Assembly: GCA_013373125.1 (NCBI GenBank)
Contig: JABXIK010000135.1
Span: forward strand, 1 to 40,501
Length of the DNA stretch: 40,501 nt
Reading direction: 5' to 3'
Source of the DNA: Gammaproteobacteria bacterium
GTDB taxonomy: Bacteria; Pseudomonadota; Gammaproteobacteria; Pseudomonadales; Oceanobacteraceae
Part shown: positions 8,403-17,116 of the stretch, piece by piece
Numbering within the stretch: the first letter of the stretch is position 1
Layout of the letters: every line of letters starts with the position of its first letter
Notes under the pieces: generated by a model
The model's database searches: none
What the model was told of the DNA's origin: nothing
The model's input: the letters and a program-made list of their open reading frames with translations, nothing else
Made by a program: the position numbers and the translations under genes

Positions 8403-10358
8403 TTAAGCCACTTGCGCAATGGCTTTATGATCTGAGATTAATGTATCCACCACACTAGGATCTGCCAGCGTGGAAATATCGCCTAAACTCTCAAATTCAT
8501 CGGTGGCAATTTTCCGTAAAATTCGACGCATGATTTTGCCACTTCGCGTTTTTGGTAATCCTGGCGCCCATTGAATAATATCCGGCGTGGCAATAGGCCC
8601 AATTTCTTTACGAACCCAAGCCACTAAATCTTTTTGCATCGCATCACTAGGTTGTTCTCCATGGTTGAGCGTGACATACACATAAATGCCTTGACCTTTA
8701 ATATCATGAGGAAAACCCACCACTGCCGCTTCGGCTACGGCTTCGTGGGCAACAAGCGCACTTTCGATTTCTGCGGTGCCCATACGATGACCTGAAACAT
8801 TTAACACATCATCCACACGTCCTGTGATCCAGTAATACCCATCTTCATCGCGCTTGGCACCATCACCTGTAAAGTAACTGCCTTCAAATGTTGAGAAATA
8901 AGTATCAATAAAACGCTGGTGATCCCCAAACACAGTGCGCATTTGTCCAGGCCAACTGTCTTTAATAATTAAATTGCCGCTCACCGCGCCGGATAATTCT
9001 TTGCCATTTTCATCCACCAACGCAGGCTGTACTCCAAAGAAGGGCCGAGTAGCGGAACCCGGTTTTAAATCTGTGGCACCGGGTAGCGGTGTGATCATGG
9101 CGGCACCGGTTTCAGTTTGCCACCAAGTATCCACAATCGGGCATTGGCTACGACCGAATGTGCGGTAATACCAACGCCAAGCTTCTGGGTTAATGGGCTC
9201 ACCCACTGTACCCAATAAGCGTAAGCTGGACAGGTTGGCCCCTTTCACAGGCTCATCCCCTTCTGCCATTAATGCGCGAATGGCAGTTGGTGCTATGTAT
9301 AAAATATTAATGTCGTATTTATCAATCATGCGCGCGATTCGCCCACAATCTGGATGAGTTGGCACCCCTTCATACATCACTACGGTGGCACCATTACATA
9401 ATGGACCATATACAATATAACTGTGGCCGGTTACCCAGCCCACATCCGCCGCACACCAATAAATATCACCCGCTTGGTATTCAAAAATATATTCATGGGT
9501 CATGGATGCATATACCAGATATCCGCCACAGGTATGTAACACCCCTTTAGGTTTGCCGGTACTGCCTGATGTGTACAAAATGAAAAGTGGATCTTCCGCA
9601 TTCATTTTTTCAGCGGGGCAATCTGTGCTTTGCTGACTGACGAGAGAATGATAATCCACATCTCGTGGTGCATTCATAGTGACATTCGTTGCTGTATGTT
9701 GCAGCACAACAACATGTTTCACTTTATGCGCGCTGCATAAATCAATTGCTTTATCCACATTGGTTTTTAGGGGAACAGGTTTACCTGCACGCACGCCTTC
9801 ATTAGCGGTGATAACAAATTCACTACGACCATCTTCAATGCGACCAGCGAGTGCTTCTGGAGAAAACCCACCAAACACAACAGAATGCACGGCCCCCACA
9901 CGGGCACAGGCCAACATAGCAATAGCGGCCTCTGGCACCATGGGCATATAGATGGTGACCACATCACCTTTTTTTACACCCAAACTTTTTAAGCCATTGG
10001 CAAAACGGTTTAATTGCTCAGACAGCTGCCCATAAGAAATGATGCGAGATTGTGTGCCTTCTTCATCTGGCTCCCATACAAACGCGGTGGCATCAGGGTT
10101 CGTTTTCGCATGACGATCCACACAACTTTCCGTGACGTTGAGTTCACCATCTTCAAACCAGCGAATGTGTAAATTGGATTTATCATAGGAAACGTCTTTT
10201 ACTTTGGTGAACGGTTTTTGCCAAACGATTCGCTCAGCTTGTTTTGCCCAAAAAGTTTCGGGTTGCTCCACTGACTCGCGATACATCTCAAGGTATTGCT
10301 CATTGGTGAGCAAGGTTTTGAGGGTTTTATTCACTGGATATACCATTTGTTCTGTCAT
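8403..10358 (-). CDS. acs: Acetyl-CoA synthetase
   Basis: A 651-residue AMP-forming acetate:CoA ligase, the full usual length. It converts acetate, ATP and CoA to acetyl-CoA and is the high-affinity route for acetate scavenging. Motifs seen are the P-loop-like [11 protein letters not shown], the acetate-pocket region with [17 protein letters not shown] with [13 protein letters not shown], and the C-terminal [11 protein letters not shown] whose Lys608 is the catalytic and normally acetylation-controlled lysine. An AGGGG ribosome site precedes the ATG on the minus strand. The gene is divergent from the porin gene, and the 258-bp gap holds two copies of the putative CrbR operator. Confidence 0.97.
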   Translation of the reverse strand: MTEQMVYPVNKTLKTLLTNEQYLEMYRESVEQPETFWAKQAERIVWQKPFTKVKDVSYDKSNLHIRWFEDGELNVTESCVDRHAKTNPDATAFVWEPDEEGTQSRIISYGQLSEQLNRFANGLKSLGVKKGDVVTIYMPMVPEAAIAMLACARVGAVHSVVFGGFSPEALAGRIEDGRSEFVITANEGVRAGKPVPLKTNVDKAIDLCSAHKVKHVVVLQHTATNVTMNAPRDVDYHSLVSQQSTDCPAEKMNAEDPLFILYTSGSTGKPKGVLHTCGGYLVYASMTHEYIFEYQAGDIYWCAADVGWVTGHSYIVYGPLCNGATVVMYEGVPTHPDCGRIARMIDKYDINILYIAPTAIRALMAEGDEPVKGANLSSLRLLGTVGEPINPEAWRWYYRTFGRSQCPIVDTWWQTETGAAMITPLPGATDLKPGSATRPFFGVQPALVDENGKELSGAVSGNLIIKDSWPGQMRTVFGDHQRFIDTYFSTFEGSYFTGDGAKRDEDGYYWITGRVDDVLNVSGHRMGTAEIESALVAHEAVAEAAVVGFPHDIKGQGIYVYVTLNHGEQPSDAMQKDLVAWVRKEIGPIATPDIIQWAPGLPKTRSGKIMRRILRKIATDEFESLGDISTLADPSVVDTLISDHKAIAQVA

Positions 10359-10422
10359 GGGGTTCCCCTACACAATTGTGTTCACATACGCCTAGTGTCA
10401 GGTTACAAAATGATTTTCTCCA

Positions 10423-10438
10423 TTAGACCTTTGTCTAA
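10423..10438. promoter_or_regulatory. Putative CrbR operator 1 (acs/porin gap)
   Basis: TTAGAC-CTTT-GTCTAA is a perfect 6+6 inverted repeat with a 4-nt spacer, 65 nt upstream of the acs start codon. It is one of two such sites in the divergent acs/porin region, with centres 52 bp apart (about five helical turns). Assignment to CrbR is inferred from gene context. Confidence 0.55.
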
Positions 10439-10474
10439 GCTATCCCCTGCAAAAGTATGGCAAGCAAAATCGTA

Positions 10475-10490
10475 TTAGACTTTAGTCGAA
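10475..10490. promoter_or_regulatory. Putative CrbR operator 2 (acs/porin gap)
   Basis: TTAGAC-TTTA-GTCGAA differs from a perfect inverted repeat at one position. It shares the 4-nt spacing of operator 1 and uses the same TTTA spacer as the weak site before crbS. Confidence 0.5.
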
Positions 10491-10616
10491 TATATACCAA
10501 GGGCTAATAGGCAAACCCCTTCTTAAAGCACTTACTGGTCAATGATAAATAAATGTTCATACCTAAAAAGCAGTTTAGTTATGGACATTTCATTCCAATC
10601 ACTTGGAGGGAAGACC

Positions 10617-11822
10617 ATGAGAAAGCCCATCTCATCAAAAAACCATAACAAAAACGCCCTTGCCCTAGCCTGTGCATTTACCTGTGCTGCCTTGGCAAGC
10701 TCATTCACTCATGCAGAAACCGAATACAAAATTGGCGGCTATGTAAAATTTGATGCCATTTTTAGCCAGTACTCTGATGCGCAACGAGCAGCCAGTGTAG
10801 GCGATGATTTTCTTGTGCCGTCCACCATTGCCGTGGGGGATGGTTCCGGTGAAGGGGATATGGTGTTTGATTCCAATGCTAAATTCTCACGCATCAATTT
10901 TAAAACCACCACAGGCACGGATGTTGGCGATGTGGTGAGTTTCATTGAAATGGATTTCAACGCAGGCAATGACGAGCGCCTAACCAACCAAGCCAGCAAT
11001 GGTTTACGTCATGCCTTTTTAGCTTGGAACAAACCTGATGGTAGCAGCATTACCGCGGGTCAAACCTGGAGTACCTTTTTTAACGTTGGCGCCTTACCAG
11101 AAGCAGTAGATTTTATCGGCCCCACATCCGGCAGTATTTTTGTTCGCCAACCTCAGGTGCGCTACACCATGCCCATGGCGGGCGGCAAGCTCATGGTGGC
11201 GGCAGAGAATCCATCCTCTGGTTTACACGATAATGCAGCGGTTACCGCTGGCTCTTATGCCGACGACAATCAAATTGATGACAACACCATGCCGGATATC
11301 ATTGGTCGTTACGATGGTGGCGCGGGCAGTTTAAGTTATTCAGCAGCGGTTATGTTGCGTCAGATTGCTTACAACGATGGCACTAACAGTGAGAGTGAAA
11401 ATGCCACCGCCGTAAGCTTAAGCGGTAAATATGTATTAGGTAATGGCGACGACATTAAAGTCATGATCAGCAGTGGTACATTAGGACGTTACATTGCACT
11501 GAATGCCTATCGCGATGGTGGTGTAAAAGCCGATGGCAGCATCGATTTAACGACTGTCACCGGTGGCTATGTCGCTTATAAACACATGTGGAGCCCAATG
11601 GTGCGCAGCACCTTCTCTTATGCGTTCTCCGAAGCGGATAACTCCAGTGCCATCACAAGCGATGTCACTAAATCCGTGAATAACGTTTACGCCAATCTGA
11701 TGTACAGCCCAACCAAGCAACTCACCTTTGGTGGTGAATACATGATTGCGGAGCGTGAAACTGAAAGTGGCGCTAATGGTGATCTAACCCGCATTCAGTT
11801 CACCAGTAAACTGAGCTTCTAA
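10617..11822 (+). CDS. DcaP-like outer-membrane porin
   Basis: A 401-residue outer-membrane channel. The start at 10617 has a strong GGAGGG site (10605-10610); earlier in-frame starts lack one. A signal peptide ends at FTHA before ETEYKIGGYVKFDA, the typical first strand of DcaP-type trimeric porins. The mature part alternates short polar and hydrophobic segments expected of a beta-barrel and ends in Phe (TSKLSF), the C-terminal signature recognised by the Bam complex. Divergence from acs over shared putative operators, with symporter genes downstream, suggests uptake of acetate or other small carboxylates. That substrate is inferred. Confidence 0.85.
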   Translation: MRKPISSKNHNKNALALACAFTCAALASSFTHAETEYKIGGYVKFDAIFSQYSDAQRAASVGDDFLVPSTIAVGDGSGEGDMVFDSNAKFSRINFKTTTGTDVGDVVSFIEMDFNAGNDERLTNQASNGLRHAFLAWNKPDGSSITAGQTWSTFFNVGALPEAVDFIGPTSGSIFVRQPQVRYTMPMAGGKLMVAAENPSSGLHDNAAVTAGSYADDNQIDDNTMPDIIGRYDGGAGSLSYSAAVMLRQIAYNDGTNSESENATAVSLSGKYVLGNGDDIKVMISSGTLGRYIALNAYRDGGVKADGSIDLTTVTGGYVAYKHMWSPMVRSTFSYAFSEADNSSAITSDVTKSVNNVYANLMYSPTKQLTFGGEYMIAERETESGANGDLTRIQFTSKLSF

Positions 11823-11829
11823 GGCCGAC

Positions 11830-11886
11830 TCCCTTCACCTACTTTGGTGCAATAGACCAAGGTCTAATAGTGCGAAGGTGAAGGGA
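11830..11886. repeat. Nested inverted repeat between porin and symporter genes
   Basis: The 11-bp arms at 11830-11840 (starting TCCCTTC) and 11876-11886 are exact reverse complements. They enclose a 35-nt core that contains the TAGAC-N4-GTCTA motif. A competing small stem TTGGT/ACCAA (11844-11848 and 11856-11860) is also possible. No T-run follows, so it is not a standard terminator; it may be an mRNA stabilising or attenuating hairpin between the porin and symporter coding parts. Confidence 0.6.
11852..11867. promoter_or_regulatory. Putative CrbR operator 3 (symporter operon)
   Basis: ATAGAC-CAAG-GTCTAA matches the acs/porin sites with one mismatch and lies 57 nt upstream of the DUF4212 start codon, inside the nested inverted repeat. 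Confidence 0.5.
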
Positions 11887-11924
11887 AGACTACAAACAAG
11901 GTGTACTCACCGGGAGAAAGCATT

Positions 11925-12191
11925 ATGTCCTTTAAATCAGAAAGTGACGCCAAAGCGTACTGGAAAGAGAACCTCACCCTTATGGTCAAATTATTTGTCA
12001 TTTGGTTTGTGGTGTCTTTTGGCTGCGGCATCTTATTAGTGGATGTCCTCAATCAAATACAAATTGGCGGCTATAAATTAGGGTTTTGGTTTGCACAGCA
12101 AGGATCCATCTACACCTTTGTGGGGTTGATTTTTTACTATGCAAAAAAAATGGGTGAACTTGACCGTAAATACGGCGTCGACGACGAATAG
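11925..12191 (+). CDS. DUF4212 small subunit of sodium/substrate symporter
   Basis: An 88-residue membrane protein with two hydrophobic segments (about residues 20-42 and 52-72) and the family's YWKENL N-terminus. DUF4212 proteins are encoded immediately before symporters of the VC_2705 type and are thought to be their small partner, as YjcH is for ActP in Escherichia coli. The ATG at 11925 has GGGAG (11912-11916) upstream, whereas the upstream GTG at 11901 has none. Only 9 nt separate the stop from the symporter start, so they are one operon. Confidence 0.9.
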   Translation: MSFKSESDAKAYWKENLTLMVKLFVIWFVVSFGCGILLVDVLNQIQIGGYKLGFWFAQQGSIYTFVGLIFYYAKKMGELDRKYGVDDE

Positions 12192-12200
12192 AGGTGCAGC

Positions 12201-13931
12201 ATGGAATTACAAACACTGACCTACATAGTCGTAGGCATCACATTTGCAATCTATATCGGCATCGCCATTTGGGCAAGAGCCGGTTCCACTAAAGAGTTCT
12301 ATGTGGCCGGTGGTGGCATTCACCCTGTGGCCAATGGTATGGCAACGGCCGCTGACTGGATGAGTGCGGCGTCATTTATCTCCATGGCTGGCTTGATTGC
12401 TTTCATGGGTTATGGCGGTTCGGTTTTCTTAATGGGCTGGACCGGTGGCTTTGTGATCTTAGCCATGTTGCTCGCTCCTTACTTAAGAAAATACGGCAAA
12501 TTTACCGTACCTGAATTCATTGGTGACCGGTTTTATTCACGCACCGCACGTATCGTTGCAGTTGTGTGCTTGATTATTTGTTCGGTGACCTATGTTATCG
12601 GCCAAATGAAAGGGATTGGTGTGGCGTTTTCTCGTTTCTTGGAAGTGAGCTACGACACAGGTTTGCTCGTGGGCATGTGTATCGTGTTTTTCTACGCCGT
12701 GCTTGGTGGAATGAAAGGCATCACTTACACCCAAATCGCGCAATACTGCATTTTAATTCTGGCTTATACCATTCCAGCCATTTTCATTTCACTTACCCTG
12801 ACTGGTAATCCACTTCCGCAACTAGGATTTGGCTCTACCTTAAGTGGCAGTGATGTGTATTTACTTGATCGGCTCGATCAGGTGGTCACCGAATTAGGCT
12901 TTGCGGAATACACCACCAGTGTGCGGCTGAATACCGTGAACATGTTTGCGTACACCTTATCGTTAATGATTGGTACCGCAGGCTTGCCTCACGTGATCAT
13001 TCGTTTCTTTACCGTACCTAAAGTAAAAGACGCACGCTCATCAGCCGGTTGGGCTTTGGTTTTCATCGCCATTCTTTATACAACTGCCCCTGCGGTTGCG
13101 GGCATGGCACGTTTGAATCTTATGAACACCATAGAGCCTGCAAGTGGTGAAAACCTTGCGTATGAGGAACGTCCACAGTGGTTTAAGAACTGGGAAAAAA
13201 CCGGGCTACTTCAATTTGAAGATAAAAACGGCGACGGTTTAATTCAGTACACCGCCAATAAAGAAACCAATGAAATGGTAAAAGTAGATCGCGACATCAT
13301 GGTGTTAGCTAACCCTGAAATTGCTCAGCTGCCTAACTGGGTCATTGCGTTAGTAGCAGCCGGTGGTTTAGCCGCAGCGCTTTCTACTGCAGCGGGTTTA
13401 TTACTGGCGATTTCTTCTGCCATCAGCCACGACTTATTGAAAGGCGTGTTCATGCCGCAAATTACGGAGAAACAAGAGTTAATGGCGTCCCGTGTGGCCA
13501 TGGCTGGTGCCATTGGTTTAGCGGGTTATCTTGGCTTTAATCCTCCAGATTTTGCCGCTGGTACCGTGGCCTTGGCATTTGGTTTGGCGGCATCGTCTAT
13601 CTTCCCAGCGTTAATGATGGGTATTTTCAGTAGCCGCATTAACAAAGAAGGTGCCATCGCCGGCATGATTGCAGGCATCACAATCACTTTGCTGTATGTG
13701 TTCCAGCACAAAGGCATCATGTTTGTTCCTGGTACAGAGTTCCTTGGGGATATGTCAGCCAACTGGTTCTTCGGTATTGAACCAAACGCGTTTGGTGCCA
13801 TCGGTGCAGTGGTGAACTTTGCGGTTGCATTTGGTGTGTCTCGCATGACACAAGAACCTCCTCAACACATTCAAGAATTGGTTGAGCACATTCGTGTACC
13901 AAGCGGTGTTGAACAGGCACAAGATCACTAG
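12201..13931 (+). CDS. Sodium:solute symporter, VC_2705 type (probable acetate permease)
   Basis: A 576-residue SLC5-family transporter with about 13 membrane helices. The family hallmarks include the FYVAGG segment, MATAADWMSAASFISMAG and the central TAGLPHVIIRFFTV. A hydrophilic loop (about residues 310-375) interrupts the helices, as in the VC_2705 group. It is paired with DUF4212 and preceded by a GAGG site. ActP-like acetate/propionate/pyruvate uptake driven by sodium is the most likely role, supported by the crbSR/acs neighbourhood. The exact substrate is not visible in sequence. A strong terminator follows. Confidence 0.92.
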   Translation: MELQTLTYIVVGITFAIYIGIAIWARAGSTKEFYVAGGGIHPVANGMATAADWMSAASFISMAGLIAFMGYGGSVFLMGWTGGFVILAMLLAPYLRKYGKFTVPEFIGDRFYSRTARIVAVVCLIICSVTYVIGQMKGIGVAFSRFLEVSYDTGLLVGMCIVFFYAVLGGMKGITYTQIAQYCILILAYTIPAIFISLTLTGNPLPQLGFGSTLSGSDVYLLDRLDQVVTELGFAEYTTSVRLNTVNMFAYTLSLMIGTAGLPHVIIRFFTVPKVKDARSSAGWALVFIAILYTTAPAVAGMARLNLMNTIEPASGENLAYEERPQWFKNWEKTGLLQFEDKNGDGLIQYTANKETNEMVKVDRDIMVLANPEIAQLPNWVIALVAAGGLAAALSTAAGLLLAISSAISHDLLKGVFMPQITEKQELMASRVAMAGAIGLAGYLGFNPPDFAAGTVALAFGLAASSIFPALMMGIFSSRINKEGAIAGMIAGITITLLYVFQHKGIMFVPGTEFLGDMSANWFFGIEPNAFGAIGAVVNFAVAFGVSRMTQEPPQHIQELVEHIRVPSGVEQAQDH

Positions 13932-13964
13932 GAGGTCACTAAAAAGTCTTTCGATTCGGGAGTA

Positions 13965-13995
13965 GCCCCGGTAATCTTTACCGGGGCATTTTTTT
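13965..13995 (+). terminator. Rho-independent terminator after the symporter
   Basis: GCCCCGGTAA (13965-13974) pairs perfectly with TTACCGGGGC (13978-13987) over a 3-nt loop, followed by seven T. It marks the end of the DUF4212-symporter operon. Confidence 0.92.
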
Positions 13996-14027
13996 CCTAA
14001 CGCTTATTCTGTGAAATAGGACACCTT

Positions 14028-14522
14028 ATGTTTAAAAATAAACACGTGATCATCTCTCTTATTGTGGCACCTATTTTGGCCATCATCAGTTACTTTGCCG
14101 TAGATGCTATGGTTGCAGAAACACCTCACGCCGCACAACCAGGAGAACGTGTTGAACTCATTGAAAAACCCAATTGTCGCTACTCCAGTGGCGCATGCGA
14201 TTTAAAAAATGGAGAGTTTGAAATTCACATCCAAGCTAAATGGTCCGATGAAGTCCAAGTGTTGCTCACATTGGAATCCAAATATCCTTTAGACGGTGTT
14301 ATAGCCGCCCACGTCACCAATGACGATCACAATGTGCCCCCCATTAATATGCGTCCACTGGATAAAGAAGGCCATAAGTGGACTCTTAACATTGTTAATC
14401 CTGATGTAAATGTAGACCGCTTACGTTTAGCCGCATCGGCTCAACGTGCACTATATTATGGAGATGCCTCTCTTACTTTTATAAACTATGAAACCAGTTA
14501 TCAAGATGACTTCAGAGAATAG
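14028..14522 (+). CDS. Membrane-anchored hypothetical protein
   Basis: A 164-residue protein with one N-terminal hydrophobic helix (about residues 8-27, VIISLIVAPILAIISYFAVD) and a periplasmic domain of about 130 residues that I do not assign to a named family. The outside part has two cysteines close together (NCRYSSGACD), which could form a disulfide, and looks beta-rich. It starts soon after the symporter terminator and overlaps the next gene, so it heads the operon with the DUF294 and exonuclease genes. An AGGAC site precedes the ATG. Confidence 0.75.
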   Translation: MFKNKHVIISLIVAPILAIISYFAVDAMVAETPHAAQPGERVELIEKPNCRYSSGACDLKNGEFEIHIQAKWSDEVQVLLTLESKYPLDGVIAAHVTNDDHNVPPINMRPLDKEGHKWTLNIVNPDVNVDRLRLAASAQRALYYGDASLTFINYETSYQDDFRE

Positions 14523-16371
14523 CGCTACATTACAACCTGAACTCAATAGCATTCGCGATTTTTTATTAGAGTGCATACCGTTTGATGAATTACCCATCGA
14601 ACAGGTCAATCGTATCGTCAATCACATTGAAATTAGCTACCACAGAAAAGGCACTATTTTTAAAAGTGATGAAAACGAAGCAGGCCTGAGAATTGTTCGC
14701 AGTGGTGCGGTTGAATTACGCAGTGAAAATAATCGTTTACTGGATCGCGTGGGAGAAGGATTCAGCTTTAACCTTATGGGGCTTAACCAAGAGCAACCGG
14801 GCATACACGCCGTATTAATTGAAGATTGCTTAATCTATTATCTACCTGAAAAATCTTACCAAGGCCTACGTCAAGAATTTCGCTATTTTAATCGTTTTTT
14901 TCATTCGCAACGCTCTCGTCGTGTTCGCCGTGCGGCCCGACATGAACCCAACCCATCGGATATGATGCGGCCCATTAAAGATTTAATAAATGGCGAAATA
15001 TTTACCGTCACGCCCAATACCAGCATTCAACAATGTGCCGCTCACATGAGCGAAAAACGCATTTCTTCAATACTTATCACACAACAAGACTCGTTATTAG
15101 GCATAGTTACAGATCGTGATATTCGTTCTCGTGCCGTGGCACAGGGGCTCGACTTGCAAGCGAATGTATCTGTGATTATGACAGAAGAACCAAGGGTCAT
15201 TGATGCACAAGCTTCGTTATTCGATGCCACTTTATTAATGACTCAGCTGGGCATTCATCATTTGCCTGTGGTTGAAAACAAACAACTTAGCGGCATCATC
15301 AGTGCGTCCGACCTCATGCGCGCCAAACAAGATGATCCGGTTTATTTGGTGCAACACATTAGCCGGCAAACCGAGTTAAGTACCCTCACTCAAATTGCTC
15401 AATCGATTCCTAACTTATTAGTGCAATGGGTACATGCCGGCATACGTGCCCACCAAGTGAGCCATATTTTTACCGCCATCAGTGACGCCATTACCCATAA
15501 ACTCATTCACTTTGCCGAACAAAAACTAGGACCCGCTCCTGTGCCCTATTGTTGGTTAGGTTTTGGCTCGCAAGGGCGCAGTGAGCAACTGCTTGGGGCC
15601 GATCAAGATAATGGTTTGATTATTCATAACAGTATGCAGCCGGAAGACGCACCCTGGTTTGAACAGCTCGCGCATTTTGTTTGCGATGGTCTGAACGCGT
15701 GTGGCTATGAGTATTGTAAAGGTAAAGTCATGGCCACTACCAATGAATGGCGTCAGCCTTTACATGAATGGCAAGTGACGGTAGATCGTTGGACGCGAAG
15801 CCCCACGGATGACGCCGTCATGCGTGTAAGTATTTTCTTTGATTTACGCTGCGTGCACGGAGATCAAACCCTGTGTGATGAACTGCAAACCTATATGTTA
15901 AAAAAAACCAGCAGCAACAGTATTTTCTTAGCCGCCCTTGCACAAAATGCATTAAGCAATGATCCACCTCTGGGTATCTTTCGTCGTTTTGTCGTCGAAC
16001 ATAATGGCGAACACGCGGATCAATTGAATGTGAAAAAGCGTGGCATCATTCCCATTGTGGATATTGTGCGCTTACATGCGTTGGCCAATCAGGTAACGGC
16101 AGTTAATACTCTTGATCGTTTGCAGAAATTGGTGGAGTGCAAAGCCATGACCATGGTGGACAGTCGAAACTTGCAAGACGCATTGCGGGTCATTATGCAA
16201 GCACGCATTGAAAACCAAGCTCAGCAAATCATCAATGGTGAAAGCCCTAATCATTATCTGAACCCAGACAACATGAGTAAGTTACTTCGTAAACAACTCA
16301 AAGATGCTTTTAGCATAGTTAAAGATGCGCAACTCTCCGTTAAAAACCAATATCGTCAAGGCATGGCTTAA
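14488..16371 (+). CDS. cNMP-binding/CBS/DUF294 nucleotidyltransferase-like protein
   Basis: A 627-residue multidomain cytoplasmic protein. In order: a cyclic-nucleotide-binding-like domain (about residues 20-145), two CBS motifs (about 165-285), a DUF294 nucleotidyltransferase-like domain (about 310-450) with Gly360-Ser361 in FGSQGRSEQ and the metal-type pair Asp372/Asp374 (GADQDNG), and DUF294_C (about 480-620). The fold is related to the GlnD uridylyltransferase. These genes commonly sit beside acetate-permease-type symporters and an exonuclease, as here, but the biochemical role is not settled. The start overlaps the previous gene by 35 nt; an ATG at 14506 is an alternative. Neither has a clear ribosome site, which suggests translational coupling. 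Confidence 0.88.
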   Translation: MKPVIKMTSENSATLQPELNSIRDFLLECIPFDELPIEQVNRIVNHIEISYHRKGTIFKSDENEAGLRIVRSGAVELRSENNRLLDRVGEGFSFNLMGLNQEQPGIHAVLIEDCLIYYLPEKSYQGLRQEFRYFNRFFHSQRSRRVRRAARHEPNPSDMMRPIKDLINGEIFTVTPNTSIQQCAAHMSEKRISSILITQQDSLLGIVTDRDIRSRAVAQGLDLQANVSVIMTEEPRVIDAQASLFDATLLMTQLGIHHLPVVENKQLSGIISASDLMRAKQDDPVYLVQHISRQTELSTLTQIAQSIPNLLVQWVHAGIRAHQVSHIFTAISDAITHKLIHFAEQKLGPAPVPYCWLGFGSQGRSEQLLGADQDNGLIIHNSMQPEDAPWFEQLAHFVCDGLNACGYEYCKGKVMATTNEWRQPLHEWQVTVDRWTRSPTDDAVMRVSIFFDLRCVHGDQTLCDELQTYMLKKTSSNSIFLAALAQNALSNDPPLGIFRRFVVEHNGEHADQLNVKKRGIIPIVDIVRLHALANQVTAVNTLDRLQKLVECKAMTMVDSRNLQDALRVIMQARIENQAQQIINGESPNHYLNPDNMSKLLRKQLKDAFSIVKDAQLSVKNQYRQGMA

Positions 16372-17054
16372 TGTGGCAGTTGGCGTTAAGACACAAACTA
16401 GCAAAAATAAAAGCCAAATGGTCTCATGAACCGATTCATGAAAATTTATTATGTGCTTGGCATGCCAGTGATTTGTCGCTTAAACAAAATTGGCAGCACA
16501 CACCTTTTCTTGTGGTGGATTTAGAAACCTCATCACTCTCAGCAAACAAGGGTGAAATTTTAAGCATAGGCTGGGTGCCGATTCATCAAGGACGTATACG
16601 TTTGCAACAAGCCAAGCATTTATTTATACAAAATGCTCAATCCGTTGGTGACAGTGCCATCATTCACCAAATTCGTGACTGCCAGTTAGAAGACGGAGCC
16701 AGTCTTGCAAATGCATTGGATGCGTTTTTACTGGCAGCCCAAGGTCATGTATTAGTGTTTCACCACAAGACTTTGGATTTGCAATTTTTAAATCAAGCCT
16801 GTTTAAACACTTGCCGCGCAAAATTATACTTACCTACCGTCGACACCTTAGCCCTCGAAAAAAAGCATTTAGATTTTATTGGCCAGCCCATTCAAAAAGG
16901 CGATTTAACGTTAAGTCAATCTCGAACTCGATACGGCCTGCCACACTTCCCTGCCCACAATGCGCTTACCGATGCCATCGCTACCGCTGAATTATTATTG
17001 GCCATCATTGCCCACAAGGGCGATCACGTCACTTTAGGCCAATTACTGTCATAG
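16371..17054 (+). CDS. DnaQ-like 3'-5' exonuclease (DEDDh)
   Basis: A 227-residue exonuclease. Exo I is VVDLETSSL with Asp50 and Glu52, a middle acidic segment contains HHKTLDLQFLNQ, and Exo III has His196 and Asp201 in HNALTDAIATAEL, giving the full DEDDh catalytic set. The start codon shares one base with the stop of the DUF294 gene (TAATG), so the two proteins are made from one coupled message. It resembles the DnaQ proofreading subunit but is a stand-alone protein in a symporter-linked operon, so a role in RNA or nucleotide turnover is possible. Confidence 0.9.
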   Translation: MWQLALRHKLAKIKAKWSHEPIHENLLCAWHASDLSLKQNWQHTPFLVVDLETSSLSANKGEILSIGWVPIHQGRIRLQQAKHLFIQNAQSVGDSAIIHQIRDCQLEDGASLANALDAFLLAAQGHVLVFHHKTLDLQFLNQACLNTCRAKLYLPTVDTLALEKKHLDFIGQPIQKGDLTLSQSRTRYGLPHFPAHNALTDAIATAELLLAIIAHKGDHVTLGQLLS

Positions 17055-17116
17055 CTGTGTACTGGCATAGCTTTTGAATTACCTTTTAAGTGTGCACTAA
17101 TCATTACACTCAACCC

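Noticed and set aside
13526..13846. 106-codon minus-strand ORF inside the symporter gene
   Set aside because: Shadow of a membrane-protein reading frame, with no ribosome site or motif.
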